NCBI GenBank assembly: GCA_041650375.1
Contig: JBAZLH010000005.1
Location: 1-38,354 of the forward strand
Reading direction: 5' to 3'
DNA from: UBA6220 sp041650375
GTDB lineage: Bacteria; Patescibacteriota; Minisyncoccia; Minisyncoccales; Minisyncoccaceae
Length of the DNA stretch: 38,354 nt
This document shows positions 33,009-38,354 of the stretch, piece by piece. Numbering within the stretch: the first letter of the stretch is position 1; each line of letters opens with the position of its first letter. Both the position numbers and the translations under genes were made by a program. The notes beneath the pieces are model-generated. The model did no database searches, was not told where the DNA came from, and was given only the letters and a program-made list of their open reading frames with translations.

Positions 33009-34181
33009 CTACTTAAGTTGAAGCTTGATTAATAATTGCATTAAAATTTCCAATAATTCCGCCCGACTTAATTCATTCAAGGGAACAGGCTTGGCAATTG
33101 CTTCTTTGGCCGAGCATTCCGCGCTCTCTCCTCCATTTACGCCTTTACAAACCCATGTCCATGGCGAATACTTGCTAACCTCCCCCGCAATTCCGGATTG
33201 GCATAAATTTATGGACGGTTTTTGGCTAAATATTTTATTATTGGAAGCTCCGCAAGTCCCGGTAATCTTAGCGGAACAACTTCCATTATAAGCGATTTCG
33301 GCGCCTTCTTTTTTGGCATAACACTCGTTAATATAAGTTTTATTGTCTTTGCCGCAAACCGGTGAATAATTCTGGGAACAGAAAACTATTTTTTTAATTT
33401 TAACTTTAATCATTGCCGCGTTTGGCGCGCCGGCATAATTATTTTTATCATTTTCGCTTTTCGTTTCGCAAGAAGATAAATTATAACCTGTTGGGATATT
33501 CAATGTTCCGCAAGCTCCCTCCGCCCAATATTCCAAAATTTCCGGGCTATTGGCATCGCCGATTAAAGAAATTATTTCTGTGGCTTTAAGTTTTAATTTT
33601 ATTTCCCTGTTCGGGTCAGTTGCCCGGCATTTAATATTGGCGCAAGACCAATGCCAATTGCCGTCATTAAAATTATTTTCATCGTAAACCGAAACCAAGC
33701 TGGTTAATTTGCCGTAATCGCACAAACCGGCTTCCGGAATCCGGGAAGAACTTTGTCCGCCAATCGGGCCGCAAATATCACTAATATCATACCTTGTTGT
33801 AAACACTCCGCTTTTGATTATTGTATTCATGCTGGAACTCAACCGAGCGGAAAGGAAATACGTTCCTTTATCCGCCAATAAATTCTTGCAATTCAAAGTA
33901 TTGTTAATATCCAAAGCATAATGTTTTAATTCAACCGGAGCCGCACCAAGGTAACATTTTTGCCCTGCGCCATTATTTGAAACTAAATCAATCAATAAAT
34001 TACCCCCCGGGTTACCGGAATATTCCCAAGTTATATTGTAAATATCACCGGCGATAATGGTTTCTCCGTTTTGGGGAGACAACCCGCTTACGCCGGAAAA
34101 ATCAGAAGCAAAACAAAATCCAAAAGAAAAAACCCATAAAAAAGAAACGAGAATAAAATATTTTTTAATGCTTTTTTCCAT
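33009..34181 (-). CDS. Secreted protein with Kazal-like domain and shared Cys modules
   Basis: The ATG at 34181 starts a signal peptide (KKYFILVSFLWVFSFGFCFA). Residues about 28-125 (SPQNGETIIAGDIYNITWEYSG) resemble the Kre9/Ser-Thr-rich beta-sandwich. A divergent Cys module follows (GNWHWSCANIKC). Then comes a Kazal-like motif with the right Cys spacing: FCSQNYSPVCGKDNKTYINECYAK...YNGSC. After it there is a canonical module (CGASNNKIFSQKP...YSPWTWVCKG...CSA) shared with the 1088-aa protein. The C-terminus ends in a helix (ELSRAELLEILMQLLIKL). About 390 aa. The Kazal fold usually inhibits serine proteases, but adhesion is also possible. It begins right after the stop of the upstream gene, overlapping it by up to 1 codon. 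Confidence 0.85.
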   Translation of the reverse strand: MEKSIKKYFILVSFLWVFSFGFCFASDFSGVSGLSPQNGETIIAGDIYNITWEYSGNPGGNLLIDLVSNNGAGQKCYLGAAPVELKHYALDINNTLNCKNLLADKGTYFLSARLSSSMNTIIKSGVFTTRYDISDICGPIGGQSSSRIPEAGLCDYGKLTSLVSVYDENNFNDGNWHWSCANIKCRATDPNREIKLKLKATEIISLIGDANSPEILEYWAEGACGTLNIPTGYNLSSCETKSENDKNNYAGAPNAAMIKVKIKKIVFCSQNYSPVCGKDNKTYINECYAKKEGAEIAYNGSCSAKITGTCGASNNKIFSQKPSINLCQSGIAGEVSKYSPWTWVCKGVNGGESAECSAKEAIAKPVPLNELSRAELLEILMQLLIKLQLK

Positions 34182-34183
34182 CT

Positions 34184-35128
34184 TTATTTGGCGGGGATAA
34201 CCACCGCGTACCAATTGCCATTATTTAAGTAACTGAGCCCAACTTTATTTTGCGAAACCGAGCCGTTCATAAACCCGCAATCGTACGGTCCCAAGGCCCG
34301 GCTATTGGTTGAAATATAACAGCGCTTATCACTATTTTTTTTGTAATAAAAAGCCGTGAATTGGCTATTTTTTAAAACTTTAACAAAATCATACGGTCCC
34401 AAATTTATGTCATTTTGGTTTAAAAGCCAATTCCCGTTGTCAAAATACGCAAAAGCGAAACCATTGCTGAACAACGCGGGCGTATCGCTGCCAAACGGGC
34501 CAAAAACCTTTTTATTAAAGTTTATGTATTTTTCTCCGCTAACCGTATAGACAAACGCCACTCCGATAATATTTGCGGAAACACTTTCAACATTCTCTAA
34601 TTGTTGTTCATCTTGCCCGTTCACAGAAACATAATCTTGCCCGGCTTGAGGATAAACAAAGATAAAATTATAGTCGGACACGGCCAGGCTCTTTACTGAG
34701 CTGTAAGGCCCGTAAATTATATTATTAATGTTCGCATACCATTGCCCGCCTTTTTCATAAGAAAATCCGAATTTATTTTGGGAAACTATTATGTCGCCAA
34801 TATTTTGATACGGCCCGGCGATAACATTATCAATATTCGCGAACCAATTATTATTACTATCCATATAGGCAAAACCAAAATGCTTATCCGCGGCCGAATC
34901 TATTTTCGCGGCCTTATACGGGCCGTAAATTTTCTTGTTAATATTCACGAAATGTTCCCCGCTCCTTTCGTAAGCAATCGCAAAACTGCTATTTGAAACA
35001 AAAATATCCGGCTCTTTTTCGAACGGGCCAAAAACATCTTTCTGGTTTTTAGTAAAAAAATACCAACCGATTACAGCGGCGAAAATAAAAACAAATACAA
35101 TAATTAAACGGCTTAAATTTTTAGGCAT
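34184..35128 (-). CDS. Membrane-anchored beta-repeat protein
   Basis: The 314-aa protein has an N-terminal anchor (residues about 8-26) and then about six to seven repeats of 40-45 residues with the pattern (F)GFAY...NGNWFANIN.(V/I)I(Y/A)GPY. This periodicity suggests a beta-propeller or WG-repeat-like structure outside the membrane. No enzyme motif. It is the first gene of a two-gene unit with the Kazal-domain protein, so the two may act together at the surface. An extended -10 promoter lies at 35148-35156. No SD. Confidence 0.8.
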   Translation of the reverse strand: MPKNLSRLIIVFVFIFAAVIGWYFFTKNQKDVFGPFEKEPDIFVSNSSFAIAYERSGEHFVNINKKIYGPYKAAKIDSAADKHFGFAYMDSNNNWFANIDNVIAGPYQNIGDIIVSQNKFGFSYEKGGQWYANINNIIYGPYSSVKSLAVSDYNFIFVYPQAGQDYVSVNGQDEQQLENVESVSANIIGVAFVYTVSGEKYINFNKKVFGPFGSDTPALFSNGFAFAYFDNGNWLLNQNDINLGPYDFVKVLKNSQFTAFYYKKNSDKRCYISTNSRALGPYDCGFMNGSVSQNKVGLSYLNNGNWYAVVIPAK

Positions 35129-35147
35129 TTTTATCGTTTAGGATTTA

Positions 35148-35156
35148 ATTATACCA
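35148..35156 (-). promoter_or_regulatory. Extended -10 promoter of the beta-repeat/Kazal pair
   Basis: Minus strand TGG-TATAAT (35156-35148), 19 nt before the ATG at 35128, so the leader should be about 12 nt. No clear -35. Confidence 0.55.
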
Positions 35157-35165
35157 AATTTTTTC

Positions 35166-35194
35166 CAAAAAAAGAAGCGATTTTTATTTCGCTT
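35166..35194 (-). terminator. Terminator overlapping the stop of the 140-aa orphan gene
   Basis: On the minus strand AAGCGA (194-189) pairs with TCGCTT (180-175), followed by C and a seven-T run. The stop codon lies within the hairpin. Confidence 0.7.
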
Positions 35195-35606
35195 TAATTA
35201 AGGCCCCGTCCCAGATTGTTTCACATGGAGATTTCCTGTAGTCAACCGCTTTTACGATTGAACCGTGCTCCCTGCAAAATTCATTAAGCCAGCCGGGGAA
35301 AATCATCTCGCTTCCAAAAAAGTCAAAAACCAGCCCGATACTTCCGTTGCCATCGATTAGAACGGAAAACAATCCTTTTGCTTTAATGTTTTTCCGGTCT
35401 GCCGCGTCAAATGAATTTGCCAAGATTAACGCAACCAATTTTTGGGAATCATCAACTAATTCAAATACTTCGCACGAGGAAGACCATCCCGGGTTTATGC
35501 CTCTTACCCTGAATTTCTTTGAACGAGAGGTGGTAATCATTACCATCTTTTCCGGCGAATACTTAAGCAATTCCGCGCCTATAACCTTGTCCAAACTTAG
35601 TTCCAT
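35184..35606 (-). CDS. Unrecognised 140-aa protein
   Basis: The family is not recognised. The protein is alpha+beta, with strands such as LFSVLIDGNGSIGLVFDFFG and helix EMIFPGWLNEFCREHG; no signal or membrane segment. Three in-frame starts are possible. The ATG at 35606 is preferred because GGAG lies 9 nt upstream; ATG 35612 and TTG 35621 are too close to it. It is monocistronic, with a TTGACA promoter and a terminator overlapping the stop. It is one of the SD-bearing orphan genes. Confidence 0.6.
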   Translation of the reverse strand: MELSLDKVIGAELLKYSPEKMVMITTSRSKKFRVRGINPGWSSSCEVFELVDDSQKLVALILANSFDAADRKNIKAKGLFSVLIDGNGSIGLVFDFFGSEMIFPGWLNEFCREHGSIVKAVDYRKSPCETIWDGALIKAK

Positions 35607-35664
35607 AAACATCAGCTCCAATTCTTGATTTTCTGTGGTTAAAATTTAAAAATAAACCACCTAA

Positions 35665-35693
35665 AGCTTAACAATTTAGAAATAAAATGTCAA
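35665..35693 (-). promoter_or_regulatory. Promoter of the 140-aa orphan gene
   Basis: Minus strand TTGACA (35693-35688), 17-nt spacer, TAAGCT (35670-35665). The -10 box is weak. Confidence 0.5.
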
Positions 35694-35728
35694 AACGCTT
35701 ATTCGGGTAAATAAAAATGGCTTGATAT

Positions 35729-35759
35729 TATCTCGCCACTATTATAGTATCTTGCCACT
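35729..35759. repeat. Short direct repeat straddling a stop codon
   Basis: TATCTCGCCACT (35729-35740) and TATCTTGCCACT (35748-35759) match at 11 of 12 positions with a 19-nt period, around the stop codon (35742-35744) of the next gene. Significance unknown. Confidence 0.5.
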
Positions 35760-36155
35760 GTGGTTAACCTCAATTATGATTGATTTTCCTGTTCTTCGGT
35801 CAATAACATCTTTTTTCTCTTCGCGAATATGCCTTCGCCAAAAATTACGCCATTTGGTTGGATTGGACATATAATCATAAAATCCGAATCCATCCACGCA
35901 CTGGTTGCATTTGGCGAAAACAATCGTTCCGGGAATAAATTTTCTACCAAAGAGCAACATTGCTGTTCGATTTTCTTTTTGAAAGATCTCCACAAGAGAA
36001 CCTTCCGGCCGGCTTCCCATAAAGAACAAATTATAAATATCGCTTCGGATGCTGATATCTGTTCTGTCTGTAAAGGCCAACCTAACTTGGCTAGGTTCTT
36101 TTTCAGAACCACATACGATTTTAGCGCTTTCAACTTCTTTTATAAGTACATCCAA
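35742..36155 (-). CDS. Unrecognised 137-aa protein, probable TTG start
   Basis: The family is not recognised. The open frame reaches a GTG at 36164, but AGAGG (36168-36164) overlaps that codon; the TTG at 36155 has it at an 8-nt spacing and is preferred. The C-terminal half has a Cys pair (FAKCNQCVDG) and a basic/aromatic segment (KWRNFWRRHIREEKKD), compatible with metal or nucleic-acid binding. It is the first protein gene after the tRNA-Ala repeat block, with its own TTGACT/TATAAT promoter. It is one of the SD-bearing orphan genes. Confidence 0.6.
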   Translation of the reverse strand: MDVLIKEVESAKIVCGSEKEPSQVRLAFTDRTDISIRSDIYNLFFMGSRPEGSLVEIFQKENRTAMLLFGRKFIPGTIVFAKCNQCVDGFGFYDYMSNPTKWRNFWRRHIREEKKDVIDRRTGKSIIIEVNHSGKIL

Positions 36156-36171
36156 GGTCTTCACCTCTGTT

Positions 36172-36202
36172 ATTATATTACAATAAATCTACAAAAAGTC
36201 AA
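36172..36202 (-). promoter_or_regulatory. Promoter of the 137-aa orphan gene
   Basis: Minus strand TTGACT (36202-36197), 19-nt spacer, TATAAT (36177-36172). The long spacer lowers confidence. It starts directly after the last copy of the GCGAGTCTC repeat. Confidence 0.45.
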
Positions 36203-36207
36203 TATTA

Positions 36208-36281
36208 GAGAGACTCGCTTTTAAATACCAGGGAGACTCGCTTTCATAGATTCTATACTGCCCCAGGAGACTCGCTCTCGG
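36208..36281 (-). repeat. Three direct copies of a tRNA-Ala 3'-end fragment
   Basis: On the minus strand GCGAGTCTCTCT (around 36219-36208), GCGAGTCTCCCTGG (36241-36228) and GCGAGTCTCCTGG (36274-36262) repeat the CGAGTCTCCCTGG of the tRNA-Ala T-arm/acceptor strand. A fourth, inverted copy lies at 36341-36351. They resemble tRNA-end scars left by site-specific integration, but no integrase gene is present. Confidence 0.65.
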
Positions 36282-36351
36282 GTAAGTTTCTGTTGAAACT
36301 TCCCTCGAGTACGGGCTCGGCCCCGTCGGGCCTCCGCCTTCGAGTCTCCCT
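36262..36351 (-). ncRNA. Candidate structured RNA next to tRNA-Ala
   Basis: Minus strand: AGGGAGACTCG (36351-36341) and CGAGTCTCCT (36273-36264) can pair as a closing stem. Inside are GGCCC-GACG-GGGCC, and GGG-AAGTTTC-AACA-GAAACTT-A-CCC. This makes a three-way-junction-like shape of about 90 nt, unusually GC-rich for the region. It is a fold prediction by eye; no known RNA family is recognised. It has no ORF of its own. Confidence 0.35.
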
Positions 36352-36416
36352 ACTCTTAATACAAAAGACATACTTTCGTATGTCTTTTGTATTAAGAGTG
36401 GACCCAGGGAGACTCG
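36341..36416 (-). repeat. Long hairpin starting at the tRNA-Ala discriminator base
   Basis: Arms 36352-36373 and 36378-36399 are perfectly complementary over 22 bp with a 4-nt loop (GAAA on the transcribed strand). The outer pair uses base 73 of tRNA-Ala. The pairing can extend by 11 bp more (36341-36351 with 36406-36416 inside the tRNA), with GGGTCC bulged. There is no T-tract, so a processing site is more likely than a terminator. Confidence 0.85.
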
Positions 36417-36471
36417 AACTCCCGACCTCCTCTTTGCAAAAGAGGCGCGCTACCAACTGCGCTATGGGCCC
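36399..36471 (-). tRNA. tRNA-Ala(TGC)
   Basis: The 73-nt gene starts GGGCCCATAGCGCAGTTGG. The acceptor stem includes the G3:U70 identity pair, the anticodon loop is TTTGCAA (anticodon TGC), and the T arm is GGGAGTTCGAGTCTCCC. CCA is not encoded (A73 is followed by CTC). It lies 8 nt after the stop of an orphan ORF. It is one of the two tRNAs usually found between 16S and 23S. Confidence 0.97.
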
Positions 36472-36479
36472 AAATATTT

Positions 36480-36986
36480 TTAAATTATTTTATATTGTGA
36501 CGATATTTCATTAAGAAATTTTTTTGCTTCTATCATTACATTCATGAATGTTGAACCTGCGAGAAAACCAAGAGGAATTTCATTTGCGTCGTCATTTTTG
36601 GTTAAAAAATGATTACAAAAAATTTGACCAAATTGAATCGTAATATTTTTATCTTGTGGTATTTTGGAACATTCTTCAAATCTTTGCCAAAATAATTCTA
36701 TAAATTCTTCCGCCTCGTTTTCATTAAAATAGCTTTTTTGAATATCTTGTTGAAATCTTTCTAAAACTTTCTCTGTCACGGGAGAATCTTTAAAGGTCAT
36801 AATAACTGCGTTTGTTATTGCAAGCATTGGTACAACGAGCAACTCTTTATCTTGTTCTTCGGTAATTTGCTGATTTTCGAAGGAACCCTTAAAGCTCGAA
36901 ACCAATGAAGCATAACTAAAATCGAAAATATGCGTCAATCCTTCGCCCAATTCGTTGGCTGTTAATTTTTTAGAAAAAAAGCTCAT
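36480..36986 (-). CDS. Unrecognised 168-aa protein between the two tRNA genes
   Basis: The family is not recognised. The ATG at 36986 (SFFSKKLTANELGEGLTHIF) is preferred to the TTG at 37004. The protein looks helical and soluble, with no signal and no clear catalytic motif. It begins about 60 nt after the tRNA-Ile hairpin and ends 8 nt before tRNA-Ala, so it is probably on the same transcript as both tRNAs. The leader GGTATAAAAAT has no SD. Its placement inside what should be the rRNA spacer is the most notable fact about it. Confidence 0.75.
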   Translation of the reverse strand: MSFFSKKLTANELGEGLTHIFDFSYASLVSSFKGSFENQQITEEQDKELLVVPMLAITNAVIMTFKDSPVTEKVLERFQQDIQKSYFNENEAEEFIELFWQRFEECSKIPQDKNITIQFGQIFCNHFLTKNDDANEIPLGFLAGSTFMNVMIEAKKFLNEISSQYKII

Positions 36987-37046
36987 ATTTTTATACCGAA
37001 TCAACTTACTAACCCAGCCAGGGAAAATGTATTCCGGCGTAGCCGG

Positions 37047-37089
37047 TATTATCTTATCTATACACCCTTGGTGTATAGATAAGATAATA
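37047..37089 (-). repeat. Perfect 20-bp hairpin downstream of tRNA-Ile
   Basis: Arms 37047-37066 and 37070-37089 are exact complements with a 3-nt loop, starting 3 nt after tRNA-Ile. There is no T-tract. A CCGGC-TAC-GCCGG mini-hairpin follows on the minus strand. It is the counterpart of the hairpin after tRNA-Ala, with a different sequence. Confidence 0.85.
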
Positions 37090-37092
37090 GTG

Positions 37093-37166
37093 TGGGTATG
37101 CCTGGACTCGAACCAGGGACCTCGTCATTATCAGTGACGCGCTCTAGCCAGCTGAGCTACACACCC
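37093..37166 (-). tRNA. tRNA-Ile(GAT)
   Basis: The 74-nt gene starts GGGTGTGTAGCTCAGCTGG. The anticodon stem-loop is CGTCA-CTGATAA-TGACG (anticodon GAT), and the T arm is CCTGGTTCGAGTCCAGG. CCA is not encoded (A73 is followed by CAC). It lies 14 nt after the methyltransferase stop, on the 16S side of the split rRNA locus. Confidence 0.97.
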
Positions 37167-37180
37167 TTAATAAACAATGG

Positions 37181-37768
37181 CTATATTTTTTCAAGCACAA
37201 ATAAAGTATTCTTCATCGGATTAAAACCTGAAATAGTTTTAGCATATATTACCCTCAAATTCAAATCCTTAAATATCTTTTCCCATTCATTGCGCGTAAA
37301 AAACTTGCCCGGTTCAAAATTCTTTTGAAAAATTATTCCAAACGACACTCCGTGAATCTTGCATAAAAATTTTGAAACAATTCCTTCCGATAAGTTCTCG
37401 TAAATAATAATCCGTTTTTTGCTTTTCATCCCCGCGCCTTTTAAGGTATTAATCGGGTCAGGCGTATGATGCAAAACGTAGTTAATCAAAACCGTATCAT
37501 AAAAATCATTGGGCAAAAAAGAAATATCTTTACCGTCATATTGTTGAAAGGGCATGTCCGTAACGCGATTATCAATAATATCAATACCCAATATTTTTGA
37601 TTTAAAATGCTCGGCAAATTCTTTTCCAATTGTCCCGCTGCCGCAGCCAAAATCAAGGATTTGCGAGTTTGGTTCAATGAATGGAGAGCATTCAGAACAC
37701 ATTTTTAAAGCTGCCTTTGCGTATAAAGGCCGAAAAACCCGATATTGTAAAGGGCTTTTGGTTTTCAT
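37181..37768 (-). CDS. Class I SAM-dependent methyltransferase
   Basis: The ATG at 37768 is preferred to the TTG at 37783, giving 195 aa. Motif I is ILDFGCGSGTIGKEFAE, the acidic end of strand 2 is ILGIDIID, and motif IV is FYDTVLINYVLHHTPDP, which places it in the Methyltransf_11/UbiE-like group. These act on small molecules, lipids or proteins; no substrate can be named. Its place directly behind 16S raises the possibility of rRNA or tRNA modification, but the group is not typically an rRNA methylase. No SD and no clear promoter; it is probably on the 16S transcript. Confidence 0.9.
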   Translation of the reverse strand: MKTKSPLQYRVFRPLYAKAALKMCSECSPFIEPNSQILDFGCGSGTIGKEFAEHFKSKILGIDIIDNRVTDMPFQQYDGKDISFLPNDFYDTVLINYVLHHTPDPINTLKGAGMKSKKRIIIYENLSEGIVSKFLCKIHGVSFGIIFQKNFEPGKFFTRNEWEKIFKDLNLRVIYAKTISGFNPMKNTLFVLEKI

Positions 37769-37853
37769 TAGTAGTTTGCGCAATTAATATAAGTTAGTTT
37801 CTTAGAGCTGTTCCGCTATTAGATTGCTTTTGTTGGTAAGCATTCTATAACCC

Positions 37854-37890
37854 TACGATTAATTCAGTGATCACTCGCGAATTAATCGTA
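37854..37890 (-). repeat. Hairpin downstream of 16S rRNA
   Basis: TACGATTAATTC (37854-37865) and GAATTAATCGTA (37879-37890) are exact complements enclosing a 13-nt interior with the palindrome AGTGATCACT. It lies about 15 nt past the 16S end and has no T-tract, so a processing stem is likely. Confidence 0.75.
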
Positions 37891-37906
37891 ATCGACAACA
37901 TTTTAA

Positions 37907-38354
37907 AAAATAAATGATCCACGAGCAGCTTCCGCTACCCGTGCCTTGTTACGACTTCGTCCCTCTTATTGAGCCTGCCTTAGGTCCATAAATGGAACTT
38001 CGGGCATTCCCAACTCGCTTGACGTGACGGGCGGTGAGTACAAGACCCAGGGACATATTCACCGTGACGTGGCTGATCCACGGTTACTAGCGATTCCGGC
38101 TTCATGAGGTCGGGTTTCAGACCTCAATCCGAATTGGGGAACTGTTTGATGGGATTAGCTCCGCCTTACGGCTTGGCGACCCTTTGTCAGTTCCATTGTA
38201 TCACGTGTGCAGCCCAGGGCATCAAAGGGCCATGCTGATTTGGCGTCATCCTCACCTTCCTCCCGGTTGTCCCGGGCAGTCCTCTATGACATATAAAACA
38301 TAGAGCAAGGGTTGCGCAGGTTACCCCATTTAAGGGAGCAACTCAAGCCACCTG
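37907..38354 (-). rRNA. rrs: 16S ribosomal RNA, 3' part (runs off the window)
   Basis: On the minus strand I see the conserved 16S blocks: GTACTCACCGCCCGTCACG, AAGTCGTAACAAGG, and the helix 45 hairpin GTAGC-GGAA-GCTGC with the GGAA loop, followed by GGATCA (37920-37915). Normally CCTCCTT follows GGATCA. Here it is TTTATTTTTT, so the anti-Shine-Dalgarno is absent and the exact mature 3' end is uncertain. Confidence 0.97.

Noticed and set aside
36352..36399. Mobile MITE-like element
   Set aside because: The 22-bp hairpin has no target duplication, and the other RNA-gene hairpins have different sequences.
36341..37089. Intrinsic terminators after the tRNA genes
   Set aside because: The hairpins are strong but have no T-tract on the transcribed strand.
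37781..37915. Group I/II intron at the 16S 3' end hiding the anti-SD
   Set aside because: The space before the methyltransferase is only about 130 nt, no CCTCC follows, and no intron core motif is visible.

Overview
The window looks like a piece of a Candidate Phyla Radiation (Patescibacteria, Parcubacteria-like) chromosome. The support is indirect but consistent. The DNA is AT-rich and densely packed. Aminoacyl-tRNA synthetases are small: ProRS has no insertion domain, AlaRS has no C-terminal domain, and AspRS is of archaeal type. RpoA lacks its C-terminal domain. Two prepilin-like surface proteins, a baseplate-J-like membrane protein, a PEGA protein and a Cys-rich secreted repeat protein are also present. 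Almost everything is on the minus strand, so the window is best read from right to left.

Layout in minus-strand order. (1) 38354-37100: the 3' end of 16S rRNA, a hairpin, a SAM methyltransferase and tRNA-Ile(GAT). (2) 37089-36170: a perfect hairpin, an orphan ORF, tRNA-Ala(TGC), a second perfect hairpin, and a block of repeats built from the tRNA-Ala 3' end. (3) 36155-32171: two orphan genes, a beta-repeat membrane protein, a secreted Kazal-domain protein and a TM_helix membrane protein. (4) 32089-26348: a Gly-rich prepilin, alaS, a DUF2341 prepilin and a baseplate-J-like protein. (5) 26241-22084: infA-rpmJ-rpsM-rpsK-rpsD-rpoA-rplQ-rplM-rpsI. (6) 21983-17219: a DEDDh exonuclease, an anchored protein and a cluster of orphan genes, including a 616-aa protein with four helix-turn-helix-like units. 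(7) 17184-15829 (plus strand): a PEGA protein. (8) 15747-7043: the operon mreB2-murA-holB-aspS-frr-rseP-proS-mreB. (9) 6963-826: orphan genes, a 1088-aa secreted gingipain-like peptidase with ten Cys repeats, and a YgjP-like metallopeptidase. (10) 764-1: a promoter and the 5' end of 23S rRNA.

The main result is that 16S and 23S lie in the same orientation but are separated by about 37 kb of protein genes. The two tRNAs normally found in the 16S-23S spacer remain on the 16S side, each directly behind a protein gene and in front of a long perfect hairpin. 23S has its own promoter-like sequence.

The second result concerns translation. The 16S 3' end reads GGATCA followed by TTTATTTT, so the usual anti-Shine-Dalgarno CCTCC is not there. 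In agreement, core genes have no SD. Several have a -10 box only 6-7 nt before the start codon (leaderless geometry), and four gene junctions have the form TAA-N-ATG. Yet nine unrecognised, mostly monocistronic genes with near-consensus promoters carry SD-like leaders, several with GTG/TTG starts. This contrast is the most interesting system-level signal in the window.
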